64,000 bases of DNA from Pomacea canaliculata (lineage: Eukaryota; Mollusca; Gastropoda; Architaenioglossa; Ampullariidae), in NCBI RefSeq assembly GCF_003073045.1, contig NC_037593.1:20909964-20973963 (forward strand). Reading direction: 5' to 3'. The notes beneath the pieces are model-generated. The model made no database searches and was not told the DNA's origin. It saw only the letters and a program-made list of their open reading frames with translations. The first letter of the stretch is position 1; the number at the start of each line of letters is the position of its first letter. This document shows positions 25,554 to 38,200 of the stretch, one piece after another. Position numbers and translations under genes: made by a program.

Positions 25554-28500
25554 GAATGCCCAAAACATATATAACCCCGTGCTTTACCATGTATATTTTG
25601 GCATTCTATGCTGCTAGGAATATATGAGCAGCTGTGTGAACAATGTGTGCAATGTTTTGTATGCAGACTCTGTTGCATGTGCACGCCACACACAAGCTAC
25701 CATAAGATAAAGATTACTCCATATGAGTTGCAAGGGATTCAATTCCTCAAGCAGTTTGAACAAAGCGAACTCTGAGTTGTTCTCGGGTAATTTCTAGATG
25801 AGCGTGTTTGCTAGTAAAAAGACCGGAGCGAAGGTACGATAAATTATTGACTTTCTCTCCAACACTGGGAGTCAGTCTCATCTCTTGGTGCCTCACATTT
25901 CTTCTTAAACTCTCTCTCTAACTTCTCAATCTCTCTCTCTTTTATCCTCTCTCTCTTGATGATTGACATCCGGTCTGCAGCACATTGCCCCCAGTTTCAT
26001 CCCTCTCCTTTGCACCGACTCCCAAAGTATCACGAGGTCACACGTTTTGGGAAACAGCGAGACATTTGTCTGTTATCCGGGGCGACCATGATGACGACAC
26101 GTGAGATGGAAAATAGTGTTCCGGTTGTTCCTGTCTGTAACGGAAGCAGTGAAACAACGCCAGAATCTGAACTTCGTTTCCACTTGAACCAGCTGATCTC
26201 GCTACATTAATTTTCCACCTTTTTTTTTTTCTTTCTTCTTGAGCAGTTTGAAGATGCCATACGGCAAGATAAGCCTCACAGATGTACGTTGTGAATCAGA
26301 AGCAACTCTTCGGTAAATGTACGTCACAGCGACTGCTGATTCTTTGACCTTTTGTGACCCTCGAGGAAGAGCCGCGGTCTGTTCAACTTGGGAAGGATCG
26401 CTGAGTTGATGCAGCAGCAGTTGTAGACAACATTCGACACCTTCCGCTGACGTCAGACATTGACCTTACCCTCGTTTTCACGTGCAAGTCCTCAGACACC
26501 TGAATAATGCACGTAAGACCACAAATATTTGGCATAGTTGAAGAAATGGTATTTATTTTAAGAAAATTATTAGTGTTGAATTCCTTCACGTTTTGATCAT
26601 GACCTGCATTTAAACAGTTTGAAGACAATATATAACACTGAAAATATGCTAGGGCATTTCCTGATATAAATAACCACTGTCGAGACTGGTCAACAATAAA
26701 CTGCGACATCTAAGATGTGTGGTTCACGTCACTCAATCCGCACACGCACACGCGCACGTGCGCACTCTTCAGACCCCATCTGCTGCATATCACGTAAGCA
26801 CAGGCACGGGTACCTGTGTGTGTGTGTGCACCCAAAGAATGTATAGTCACCACTCTCACTAGAGAAGTCAGTTCATAGTCTCCGCATCCAGTGACAAGAA
26901 CCTTCCAGATGCCATTCCTCTTCAGGCTCCTGTTCCTTTATCCTACTCGCTGATTTCTCCTCACGCTTTTCCTCCTCCCACCCGAGCTTTCGCTTACCAC
27001 TATGGCGTTATCTCCCACCCTCGACCATCCGGTCACCAGTTGTGTACCCTTCCTGATTGTTTTCAGGGTGTGTTCTAGTCTTAGAAGACAGTTACTGTTT
27101 CGACACCTGGGTATGATGACAGGGTGGAATTCGGAGACAAAGAACACGTCCATCCTTCTGAAGACGCCGCTACATTCTATTGGAATTCAAGGACGTTAAT
27201 TTTATTGAAGCAGAAGCACAATCTCATCAGCACAATATCAAAATGCAAGAAGGTGCCACAAATATTTGTCCTATGTTTTACAGATGATGGTTATTTATGC
27301 TTTACATGTACATAACTCATAAAAACAAACAAGAAACGAACAAAAAACAACTGACCGTCAAGGGAAAGAAAGTTGTGGAGAAAGAAGCCATTCAGCAATA
27401 TTCTAAGGCATGTCATTATTCATCGTCTCTTCCACCAGAATATGAAATATGACATTTATATTCCTTACACTGAAATTTACTCAGCTACACACACAAGCTG
27501 GACTCTGTTAAGTTCAGTTTTATGGAGAGACATTCTAAGACTGGGAACAATTTATTTTCGAAGGAAAAACAACCAGCGGCATCAGACCTCAAGCCATTGT
27601 GACCACACGCACGTCCTCCCTTCCCCATCCACCCCTGCTCACCTCCACCCACCCTCCAACCCTCGATCTCCTGGCCTTATGTTGCTGTATATCATGCGGT
27701 CGACGCCTGCCATGTCCCCCCGGGTGTGTGGAGCAGTGTGTAGCTGGTGTGGCGTATGTCGGTACACAATGAGGGGGGTGGCACCAACAGGCTACAGGAG
27801 TGAGAAACAAGCGAACAATGCAAGAACATAGAGATGTAAAACTAAATAACAAATAGTATCAACAGGTGCCAACAACATAAACAACAGGCAGAGGCAGACA
27901 GACAGAAAGAAAAAGAGAGATAAAGACAGACTGACCGATGACACAGTCAGACAAGGACAGACGAGAGATGCAGACAGGCTGAAAGATGAATGGACAGATA
28001 GATACATGAAAAATTTAAAAGAAATTTTCAAAAACATTAGAATAGCAAACAATACGCTTAAGACGACTGGTAAAAAAAAATGTAAAAATTCGAAGAAGAA
28101 AAATAATGAAAATGCGAGGAGTGTGAGGATTAGGAACAAACAACAAGAACCGAAGCAGCAGCAAAAAAGACACAATATCAAATTCAAACAAACAAAAAAA
28201 GTTAACTGCTACACTTTTTCGGTGAATAAGCAACAAAGCTAAACGGTCAACAGTGTGACCACCCCACAACATCCAGATAAAACTCGCCATGTAACAGCAA
28301 GAAAAAACATCCTAACTTTAGCAGGAACACAGAATTCGAGTTGAAGTGTCTGTACAGACATGTTTTCTAGTGTCACCAAACTAACTGTAAGTAGTCCACC
28401 ATGGAATGGCTTCTACAAGGGGGAATTTCCACACTGATGTTGGGGTTGGGAGAGAGGACTGGGGTGGGTTTTAGCCATAACACCACGGGTGTCAGTGACA

Positions 28501-29190
28501 GATATACGATATACTTATGGGTACACCTGAGTGAGTCCTAGGGTGGGTTACTTGAGCGTATCTCTATTTGCACATAAAGAAGTTTTGTGCAGGTTCTTTT
28601 TCCCTGTTGACAGCTATGCCTACTTTATATACTTCTTAATATAATAATGATGATGCATTTATATTTGTATAGAGCTGTGCAATAACATTAGGGATATGTT
28701 CTGAATTCTAACAAGCGTGTGAAGAACATGAGCGGTGGACATTGTATATAACAAGTGAACATTGTCAAAGCTACAAATTTAAGACTGAAACTTGTGGTCT
28801 AAAGCTTCAGATATATATCTTGAACAAGCATGTTTTAACGGCAGGTTTGAGTTGGTCAATTGTCTACTGGTGATTCACGTGAGGGACAGACCTCCAACAA
28901 GTTTGGAGCAGGCAAATATGCATTTACTAGAGGCAAATGGGCAAACATCCAAACATTCCCTAAAGGTTTTTTCCCTGATTCTGGGAAAGGAATGGAGGGA
29001 GCATCTGCAGTAGGGAAATGCCTGCTAGGAATATATAGTGAGTGAAAGAGAAGAAGCAGAGCTTTTAGAAGAGATATAGCGTGCGAAGCAATGTCGAGCT
29101 CAATATTTTTGGTCGAGCCTGGACAAGTGGAGAAGAGGTTTTTGCATTATAAACTTTATCTACTTCCTTCTCCCTGTGAGATTAGCACGA
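25554..29190. other. Gene-poor stretch with simple sequence
   Basis: Holds CT-rich runs (about 25,905-25,960), CA/GT tracts (about 26,735-26,765 and 26,815-26,830), a C-rich segment (27,600-27,720), a long purine/GACA-rich segment (27,880-28,220) and an ATAATGATGATGCATTTATA-type repeat start near 28,640. Several open frames above 100 codons are explained by biased composition. No exon was recognised. Confidence 0.35.
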
Positions 29191-29194
29191 TCGG

Positions 29195-29445
29195 CTTTAG
29201 AGGTCAATGTCACAGACGGGTGGCTCTCTCAAGCAATGTGTCGCCATGACACTGAGTGTCGTGGGTTCTGATCTGCCTCTGCCACGTGTAATCTCGTGGG
29301 GCTCGCCATCATCAAACCTCGGGTGCTGACTTTGGCTCAAAACACTAATCCTCAAATCATCTCCACCATGATCCGTCCACCCGTCAGTGAACGGGGCGGA
29401 AGGAGGGGTGGGTCGGACTATAGGCCTTCCATATGCCAAACCTAC
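29195..29445 (+). mobile_element. tRNA-derived SINE-like repeat
   Basis: GTGTCGCCATGACACTGAG followed by GTGGGTTCTGATCTGCC gives a tRNA-like head with a B-box-like GGTTCTGATCTGCC near 29,257. The body (CTCGTGGGGCTCGCCATCA, ATGATCCGTCCACCC) and the following CT-rich end fit a short interspersed element. No second copy was found in this window, so the call rests on the head alone. Confidence 0.4.
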
Positions 29446-31249
29446 CTCCACCTTTACCTTCTCTCTCTTTCTCGCTCTGTCTTTGTTAAAAATACTCAGT
29501 AAAACTTAGCAGCCGCCTATTTCGCAGTCTTCGCGGTGTAGTTAGAAACTCAGTCACTCGGGTACACTCGAAGTTTCAAGATTAAATGTCGTAGAGTGTG
29601 GTATGCCTGAATGTGGGGCCACTGTCAGCTGTTCAGTCGGTCGGAAAGGACGAGCGAGAAACCGAGGGTGTACCAGAGGAATCTCGCGTCACCAAGGTCA
29701 TGGCTGAGTGAGTACGTCTCGCGAGTGGTGTACGTCACTGGCGGGTCGCCGTAAACACTGTGTTGTGCAGCTCCACGTCGCAGTGGGAGTGGCCAGTTCA
29801 AACGTAATTATCTGCACGCTTGCGCTTTTGTGTATCGAACAGCAAATACATCATTTGAACATTCTAACAGACATATAGACTCGGTCTTATTTTCACGACG
29901 ACACAAAGACAAATAAAATTAGAGAATAACTTTTTTTTTAAGCAAATAAAAGCTTCGAACATAAGGTCTATAGGGAGTGAATGAAAGAATGATAACTACG
30001 TTTCAAAAATTATGAGAGGACAAAAATAGTTGTTTTTCCAGTCTATATATTTAGCACAACCTATAATTCCTTCTCAATAAAGTTTACTTTCTCGTCATTT
30101 TCTCAAGAAAATATTTACAGATGACAAAGAACATAGTGAAGTCAAAGTATATGTATATATACAAGTATATTCCTATACAGAAGAATGTGACGTTACCACC
30201 TAGGTTTACTATAGCGACTTCACTCAAGGTCTTTCGAATTTCTGTTTTCACTTTGCTGTCGCGTGTCCTTGTTGCCTTACTGGTCAGCAGACGGAATGGC
30301 GGCAGGAGGAGCTGCATGCTGTCTAGCAGCTGTCTTATTACGGCCATTATTTCCGTCAGGTCTTTTTGCTTTAATATATAATGGCCTGCAAACACACTTA
30401 ATTATTTCTTCCTATCTTTGGCGCTAGCTGTCTATGGTTGTGTTTATACATTATGGCATTTTCCAATTTTCCACGCCGCACCTCAGGTCCACAGGTTTAT
30501 CCCGAGTTTATCTTTCTCCCACTGTGCACCGAATCACCTCGACTCTACAATTGAGTTTTAACCCACTCTTCCTCCTTCACTGCCCGCCCACCCCTCCACC
30601 ACCACCACAACACACACAAGCTTATCGGCTTACTCTCAAAAAAAAAAGTTCTCACATAAATCAAACTGTCGGAACATTTTTTTTTTCCTTCTTAACATTG
30701 GAGCCGTTGTGCCTGGACTTTCTCACCTCTACCCGCATGTCCTTCGTCTGCTTCTTACTTTCTACCTGAGTAGTCACCTCTCCACACACGAATACCCGCG
30801 CGCGCACACACACACAACCCTTCGTCTACCATTCACCTCTCCACGTGCTGCTCCTGAATGAGCTGATGAATCTGACAGGGTTCAAGTAGGGTGGGTAGGT
30901 AGAATGTACCTTCGAAGTGATTTCCCTCTATGGTGATAGCGTGCCCCTTGCCAGGTGACAACCATTCGATCATTGTCACGTCAAGCCGAGTGCAGCGCCC
31001 TCTGACCTTTAAGAAGACATTCTCCGATGGTACGACCTTTTGTGGGCGAAGGTGAAGCAAGAGTGTTGGTACGTGAGGGTCAAGGGTTGAGAGAAGTTTG
31101 TGGGAGGTGCCAAAAGTGGAAGTAATCAGGGAAAGTAAAGTTGCACAGTTGGATCTGTAATCATGGGTTAGAAATTTCTATAACTACGTACTTTTCAATT
31201 TCCATTAACTGTATCTATATTTACCTTATTAAACGTCTGCAGCCAAAAT
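29446..31249. other. Gene-free stretch
   Basis: Contains a GC-richer island at 29,580-29,800, a C-rich low-complexity patch (30,580-30,610), an A run (30,640) and CG/CA repeats (30,797-30,817). No exon, RNA gene or mobile element could be supported. Confidence 0.3.
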
Positions 31250-31780
31250 TTGTCTAAAAAAATATAAACCCGCTATTAAATCTGGGCTTAGAGTTTTGCA
31301 GATTTTGTTCCACTTCATCTTGACCCACAGATTTTCTTTTCTGTGGTTGTAGCGTCAATGATTCGCAAGACATTTCATCCCACTGGTCAACAGTCAACAC
31401 ATATCTCGTTAAAGGTCTCCCTGCAAGTACATCCAAAGCAGACAGCGCATCAGCGAGGAAATCAGCACGTGATGATTCACTCTCTGGGAGGTTTGTCGGG
31501 TACAGTCTTTCTTCACTGAAGTTGGAGAAAAATTTTTAATTCCTGTCGTTACTGCAGCTGCTTCTGCTTTTCGTCTGGAGACAGTGTGCACCTTCTACTG
31601 CGCTGGTATTCGTTGCTGGGTGGCGAGTTTACTCATGGATTCTGGACTCTTCTGGGTTCTGGCATGAGAAAGGGGTCATGGATTTTGTCAAGATTTCTGC
31701 TTAGTGGTTGCTTCGGATCATTATTGCTTGGAGGGCGATTTAGAGGAGCACTAACTTGTATTACTGGACTGCTGGCATTA
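31250..31780 (-). pseudogene. Decayed gag-like or ORF1-like open frame
   Basis: The minus strand starts ATG at about 31,780 (MSSNASSPVIQVSAPLNRPP) and stays coding-like, with stops and frame changes, down to a TAG near 31,250. Later pieces are YQRSRRCTLSPDEKQKQLQ, LADALSALDVLAGRPLTRYV and VDQWDEMSCESLTLQPQKRK. The composition (Ser/Pro/Gln/Lys-rich, no membrane segment) and position right after a dispersed repeat suggest a retroelement ORF1 or gag, but no zinc knuckle or other diagnostic motif was found. A decayed host exon series is the alternative. Confidence 0.4.
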
Positions 31781-31910
31781 GACGACATAGCTTTCGGTTT
31801 ATTCACATTCTTTGTTTAGGCTCGCCGAGACTAACAGCGGATCACTTAGCACGAGGCTAAACGTTGGTCTTGGCAGACAGACAGCAGTCCACATCTACAC
31901 GTACATGAAG
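31735..31910 (-). repeat. Dispersed repeat family X, copy A
   Basis: Shares with copies at 36,700-36,955, 41,088-41,330 and 53,518-53,590 the strings TGTATTACTGGACTGCT, CGGTTTATTCACATTCTTTG (here as read on the plus strand), GGCTCGCCGAGACTAAC, GGATCACTTAGCACGAGGC and TTGGTCTTGGCAGACAGACA. On the minus strand this copy runs directly into the ATG of the decayed open frame at 31,780, so the repeat may be the 5' or terminal region of a retroelement. Confidence 0.6.
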
Positions 31911-31919
31911 TGGAGTGGA

Positions 31920-33529
31920 CATGGGGTCAGACAGACAAAGAGATGGATACAGACAGCTTCCCGCTCTTGCATACACACACGTAATGAATGAAAGTGGATT
32001 TGATCTATCAGTTGATTGTACGGCCAGTTATGATTTATTCATTCGTGTAAACTCATGTAATGACAGGTAAACGGACAGAGCACGGGCGTGCGAATCCGCT
32101 GGTGGGCCTGTTCCATACCCGCCGTATCCCCCTTCTAATCAACCCAGTCGATGAATGAATGCCTGACTCCGTAGACTTTTGGGGAGGATACGTGGCTACA
32201 CCAGGGGATTACTTTTATCTTTTAATAATGCTAGGCATGGGGCAAGTGAAACCTTACCGCTACACCAAAGCTCTTCACCTGTTCGTTCACTCGTGCTCAT
32301 GAACTGAGGCAATTCCCTCTTGCAGTCCCGGGTATGAACAGTAAAGGAAGCACAGGTCACTTGGGCAAGGTCACCTAAAAAATCTCTATGGCCACATAAA
32401 GTCTGATTGTTCACACACCAGACCAGAGTAATGAGGCCAAAAGTCAGGCTCATGACAGGCCCACGACCTTCTAACACGATGTACTAGCAAAGGAAGTGTG
32501 ATACGTGGAAGGAAATGTCATTACAGAGGTCCTGAGCAGGGAATAAAATGTTATCAACAGGTGTCATCACCTGGTGTCATGACCAGATCCAGGATCTCTT
32601 AAACAAAAATAAATAAGCAAATAAATCAGTGGAATTTAATAATAATGATTTTATAATGACATAAATTTTCTTGTCTTCACGTTGTTGTGGTTTAAGGAAT
32701 TCATCGAAAGTCTGACCAAACGCAGGTGCTCAGTTAACTTTTGTCAGCAGACGAGCAAGTCCTTATACCCTTTTCTCTCCTTCACATGAACTTCTTTCCC
32801 AACCCAGTCTTCACATACATTTTCTCTCCTGGGTGCTCCTCAATACTACAGCTTCTGGATATATTGGTCAGCTGTGTTGATATAAAGTAAGAGAATCATA
32901 TAATAGCTGGCTTCCTCATTATTTAAGTTAACAGCAGGGTCTTTTAGTGCTGTTGTCTCCTCAAGATGACGGAAGCGTTTATCCTCGAGATAGCTGTTAT
33001 ACTCAGAAAAATAGGCAAAAATAATGTATGAATTGAATACTAATTATTACTACTACTTATGCTTGAAAAATAGTCTTTTTTTCTAGGTCTAATATTGAAC
33101 TTCTAAAACTCGATTTGTGAAATATCATCTCTGTCGTTTTTGTCTAGTTTTTGGTCAGTTCTTTCCTGTTTCTTCTTCTTTCTGTCTCTCTCCGGGTTTT
33201 TTTTTTCCTGTTTCTCCCTCTGTGTATGGTTTGTTTTCTGATTCTCTAGCTCTTACTGAGGATCATCGAACTTGGTTGGAAACCCTTGAACCAACAATTA
33301 TAATGATCTTCACATCACTAACAGTTTGTTGCTACAAGAGCAGAATAAAATACCGAGAAACGTCAGTTGTTTATTCGAAGTTATTTAGTTAGTAAGCTGT
33401 GACAGCAAGGCCAGGCTGCAGGTGCATTTTGGATGGAGGCAGGTGTGAAAAGATGGACGTTCCAAGTGGCGACAGTCACGTGCCCTCTCGGCTGACCCCA
33501 TGCAGCTTTTGTTACACATCACATGACAT
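31920..33529. other. Gene-free stretch
   Basis: No exon was recognised. A possible SINE-like piece (CCGCTGGTGGGCCTGTTCC, CAACCCAGTCGATGAATGAA) lies at 32,095-32,160 but lacks convincing pol III boxes. T-rich runs occur at 33,197-33,210. Confidence 0.3.
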
Positions 33530-33657
33530 CACGCGCAGACTGTGCGATTGTTTAACGTGTTATTATGTATGTTATTATGTGTAATAGTATGACTATTATT
33601 ACTGCTTGGAAAATTAATGTGACCACACACGTTAAACAATCGCACAGTCTGCGCGTG
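33530..33657. repeat. Perfect 31-bp inverted repeat with 66-bp spacer
   Basis: The arms are 33530-33560 (starting CACGCGCAGACTGTGCGATT) and 33627-33657 (ending CGCACAGTCTGCGCGTG) and are exact reverse complements over 31 bases. The AT-rich spacer encodes nothing evident. The right arm touches the start of a LINE reverse transcriptase fragment. It could be a foldback or terminal-inverted-repeat mini-element, or an inverted duplication made during retrotransposition. Which one is undecided. Confidence 0.85.
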
Positions 33658-33870
33658 GAGGGGTATAACACTTCTTTCCCTCATCAGCAAGGTCTTCAGC
33701 AAGATTGTTTTGTCAAGACTGACGGCAACCCTTGAGAAAGACCTCCGACCCCAGCAAGCAGGATTTCGCCCTGGACGATCCTGCTATGAACACATCTTCA
33801 TTCTGCGACAGATTCTAGAGCAGATCGACAACAAGTGGAACACACCGCTGTACATCATGGTCATTATGAC
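33657..33870 (+). pseudogene. Non-LTR retrotransposon reverse transcriptase fragment
   Basis: After a damaged GITLLSLIS-like start, the plus frame reads FSKIVLSRLTATLEKDLRPQ, then QAGFRPGRSCYEHIFILRQI, LEQIDNKWNTPLY. AGFR.GRSC..... is a conserved block of LINE reverse transcriptases just before the catalytic YADD region. The frame ends before that region, so this is a truncated copy. It begins about where the fragment at 6,798-7,064 ends and has the same style, so both may come from one family. Confidence 0.75.
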
Positions 33871-34121
33871 CTGGGATCGAAGATACAAACATATTTATAA
33901 TATAAAAAAAACCCAGCATGTTCAACAGCAATCTATAGAAAAATGTACATTATTTTCACTTAATTTGAGCCTAAGTATATGGTCATTAGACCAATGGGGC
34001 ATGACTAATGTTATACACAGGTATTTCATTATACTTCCATCTATCTAGACATACATCTGTAAGTATATATCGTTAAAACATTTTTTATTGAATAACATGG
34101 TATGTACAGCTGCATCTACAT

Positions 34122-34592
34122 CAAGGATGAGCAAACTAGATCCCGGGGTCCGGATGCAGACCGCGGACGTCTTTGAACTGGCCCGTCTGCCAAAATGTGA
34201 AGTGCACTTGTTTTAATTTTAATATATTTTCAGCCTAGGTTAATGCGCTTGAAATTTAATTTGTTAAGTACAACAGTCCGTAACATTCTAACACAAGTTC
34301 AAAGATAACAAATAACACGGCTGACATGTCTGATGGAGTCGTTAGAAAACATCTTCCAAAAAAAGTATGGTTTTAAAGTTTCATTGTGAGAGAATTCAAA
34401 CAGCTTCACTTTACACAATAAATTCAGTAAGTGAACGCCATTATGTACTCATTGATTGTCCATTCCATTATCACTAAGTTTGTTGTGTAGTCAGCTGGTC
34501 TGGGTTTTTAGTATTTCACCGGCCCACAGCATAGCTTAAAGTTTTGAGACTGGCCCGCAAAAAAAGAAACCTGTGCCCACAGCCCACCCCTG
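34122..34592. mobile_element. hAT-type non-autonomous element, old copy
   Basis: The right end reads CACAGCCCACCCCTG (its reverse complement begins CAGGGGTGGGCTGTGGGCAC) and the left end CAAGGATGAGCAAACTAG, a diverged match to the same terminal repeat. Both subterminal regions contain the usual GGCCCG/GGCCCAC motifs (CTGGCCCGTCTGCC, CGGCCCACAG, CTGGCCCGCAAA). The flanking 8-mers no longer match, so the insertion is old. There is no transposase frame. Confidence 0.6.
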
Positions 34593-35232
34593 GGTGAGCA
34601 TCAACGCAGTGAAAGGCGAAATCGAAAGGACAACATCCGCTAGGGGCGGCAACTCAAGCCGCTGTTTCCGATGCAGACCAACAGCTCGGCCCTCACTCAA
34701 TCCACACCACAGACCAGTGTGAAGTCCATGGAGCAATTTCATATATAAGCCATGCAAGAAAAATGTTATTCCCATTTATAACTGTTTAAAAACGAGAGAT
34801 TAGCCAAATATCTTGATTTTATTTTGGTGAGTTTTGTACCGCCCACAAGCACATTGTTTAACTCGTTTTTCAATGTTTTACTTCAGTTGATCTCTAATTA
34901 GATCAAGGCTGCCATTTAAAATTGAAATATGAATCGATTTTAAAAGCACTTTTAATAAAGGGAAAAGATTTTGCCACAAAAATGTTAATTGATATAAAGT
35001 ATTTATTATTCAGGACTCTTGTTGCAGTTGTCCTCCCCATGCGTATGGATTGCGCTAGATATATAGAATTACGAAACACGTGTTGATGTTTTACCCTTCT
35101 AAGCAAAAATAACTTTAATTTCCTATTGTTAAAAAAAGTTGTCTTCATTTCAGAAATGATTGGTGCATATTATTGACATGCTGCGGGATCATTGACTCCT
35201 CAGTTTCATTCAGTAAACAACTCGGTTCCAGC
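34593..35232. other. Intergenic stretch before KDM1B
   Basis: AT-rich, with no exon or repeat assigned. The KDM1B promoter is expected near 35,000-35,230. No strong core element could be singled out. Confidence 0.3.
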
Positions 35233-38200
35233 ATGACTGCAGTGAAGAGGTAAGATTGAAATTTGTTTTTCGACATTTTTTTTTCAAAGTTTTCTGTACT
35301 TTATCAGAGTAATATAAATTTATAACACGTGCTTTTGTAGTCCATCCATTTAGACATTAGATAAAAAGGCCTGGTGAGTGCATTAGCATATTATTGCAGA
35401 AGGAATCTGTTGTCAGAGTACCAGTTTTCAAGTGTTCATTATGGTTTCCACTCTCCACCACTAGTCCCCCATAGTTTGACTCTTTTAAAATTAATTCTTT
35501 GGTGTTATACTCTCAAATCATAAATTAAAGTGGATGCTTTGAAGTCAGTCTTGGGATGGATTATTAATGATCAAAAGATGAAAAAAGATGAAAAAAGTAA
35601 AGATATCAAAAAGTTTAAAACCTTTCTCTTTTTTAAAAGTTTGTAAATAAAGCCAGCCTCGAAGTTCAATGTGCAAAAACCTGCGCTAAACACATTTGCC
35701 ATGACCATGAGGCATTGCATTAAATTTCCATAAGGCCATCCAAGGAGATGCAGAAAGAAATTTAATGCATTGGTTTTTCATTTGACGCTAGATTTTTATT
35801 TTATTCCAGTGGTGATCTCTTTACTCTCCCCATATACACAGTACTCAGGCTTACTGCATATATATATATACTTTCTATTTAATTTAATCAGCGTTATTAT
35901 TTTCTTTCACATTTATGTAGCTGTTTAAAATGTACTCGTTCATATTAATTCTCATCTCAGTTATATCTTCGTCTTTTTTTTCTGATTTTTGGCTGCTTGC
36001 AGGTCATTGAGAGGAGTCAAGATAAATAAGCGGTACTGTGATAATGCTGGAGAAGGTGAAGATGCAAAATTACCTCGAAAACGATGTGAAAGACAGAGCT
36101 GCCCTGCAGAAGTGCCTCTCTGTTTTGCCAGGGTATCAGACAAGTAAGTTATTAGTAGAATCCTATTTATATGCCTGGGTTTCTAAAGGTCTATCTAAGC
36201 GCAGCAAGTGATTGGGCTCAGATCATAGTGGGATAATATTTTGTAAAATTTGAGCGAACAACCCTCTTCTAGAGATTCGAGCATCATCATTTGCAGTCAG
36301 AATTATAAGTGTACATAGATAGGTTAACGTCTTCAAGGCTACAACCAAGGTAAGATTGAACCTATGTTTGGGGTTTTGAACCTTCACAATCCTCAGGCTC
36401 AAACATGTAAATGAATGATAAATGAAGATTGTCTGATGAACCTGATGTATTGCTTCACCTTTTGCCTATTGTATGCTTACCAAGACTTCGTGGATGCCAC
36501 TGGCACTGACAATGTGCATTATTTGCACATGATTAGTCGGATTTTGCAGGACTTGCTGATTATAAGTATGGATTGCCAAGATAATTTTTTTAAAATACTG
36601 CCTCAGGAGCTGAAATTTACAGAATATATTTATATTATATCTGCCTACCAAAATCTTTTTATAATTCAGACCAGTCAGGCAGGTTTGTAATGTTAGACCA
36701 CGAACTAATATCCCTGGACTGCTGGCAGACGATTTTTTTCCAGTTAACTGCTAAAATGAGGCATGAGACAAGAAAACTTCCGGTTTATTCACATCTCATA
36801 TTAACTACTAAAACGAGGCATGATGCATGAAAGCTTCTGGTTTAGTCACATTCTTTGTTACGGCTTGCCGAGACTAACATTGGATCACTTAGCAAGAGGC
36901 TAGGCGCTGGTCTTGGCAGTCAGACAGCAATCCACCTATACACGTCCTTGGTTAGACCATAAGAAATTTGCTTTCATTCACACACAGTTCTCATTCCTGT
37001 GTAAGTGCAGTGAGAGTGTGGGGATGTTGAGGTACACACACGTGTTTGTGAGAGAGGGAGAGCAACTAACAATTGTTTTTTCTCTGCACAATACATGACA
37101 TCTAAATTTAAAAGGGACAAGAAAGATGATGTGATAGCATTTATTTTTGATGAAATTTTGAAAACTCCGTGAGTTAATAATATTTTCAAAATATTGGTGG
37201 TTCTTTTCAACAGGTGTGCAGGCAGCAAGTGGACTTCACGATGGTACCATATCACAGCAGCAGAACATTTTTGTAATGAATGTTTTGAGTACTTCTATCG
37301 GAGGTGAGTAGTGCATATTCTTAATTATGATATCACGCATTACTCCTGCTGTCATTTATAACATCACAATCTCCTATTTTCTCCCCAGCCTGTTTGCATT
37401 CTTTATGCAAGGTACTAGCACGTGTCACCAACTTTAGTAGCATTTTATAAAACTTCTCTCTTTGTTGTTTTTCTTTCGTAGTCTTCATTACGAAGTAGAA
37501 TTGTTGCCACCTCATCACAGTTATGCTAGCTGACACTGTTTTAAATCTCATGGTGAGCTGTGTTGATAACTAGCAATAAGTGCAGCAGAAACTTCTAGAA
37601 CTTAGTTTGTGCTGATGTGCATGATTTGATTTGCTGCTGAATAGGTCACCTTACCTGTAGTGCTTGCTTGCTTTCTTTTTTTAAACATGATTTGTTTTAG
37701 TGCCCATGTGCTGAATCATTTTGCATTAGGTAAAATTAGTATTATTAAAATATTTTCTCATTAATATGGGCTTTGTATCCATGTTTTTCAGTCATAAGCA
37801 TGGCTATCAGGTGTTTGAAGAATGGAAGAGAGAGTGGTCAACTTATGGGTGCACAGATGCTGGCTTAAAGAAATTCATGACTGACTGTTTGGTACCATAC
37901 TGGGTCCAATGCACAGTACCAGAATGCAAGAAATGGCGGCAGCTATCAAAAGACTTGGATTTAAAGCCATCTTTTATCGACAAATATGTTTGTGGAATGA
38001 CTGGAGCTGGTGTGAAGGTGACCCTTTACTACAAATCATCTCTGACATTTTCACCTTCATTCTCTTCCCTTTCCTCTTTTCTTTGTTGTCATCTTTGTCA
38101 ACCAGATCACCATATATACTTGACATCCATTTAAATTTCCATTAAAATTGCACAATTGTGTTTTTTTCCTCATTCTGATATTTTTTCATGAATGAGATAA

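Noticed and set aside
27373-28290. Open frames of 78-152 codons on both strands
   Set aside because: Explained by C-rich and purine-rich simple sequence. The residue runs (Leu/Phe/Ser or Lys/Asn) are compositional.
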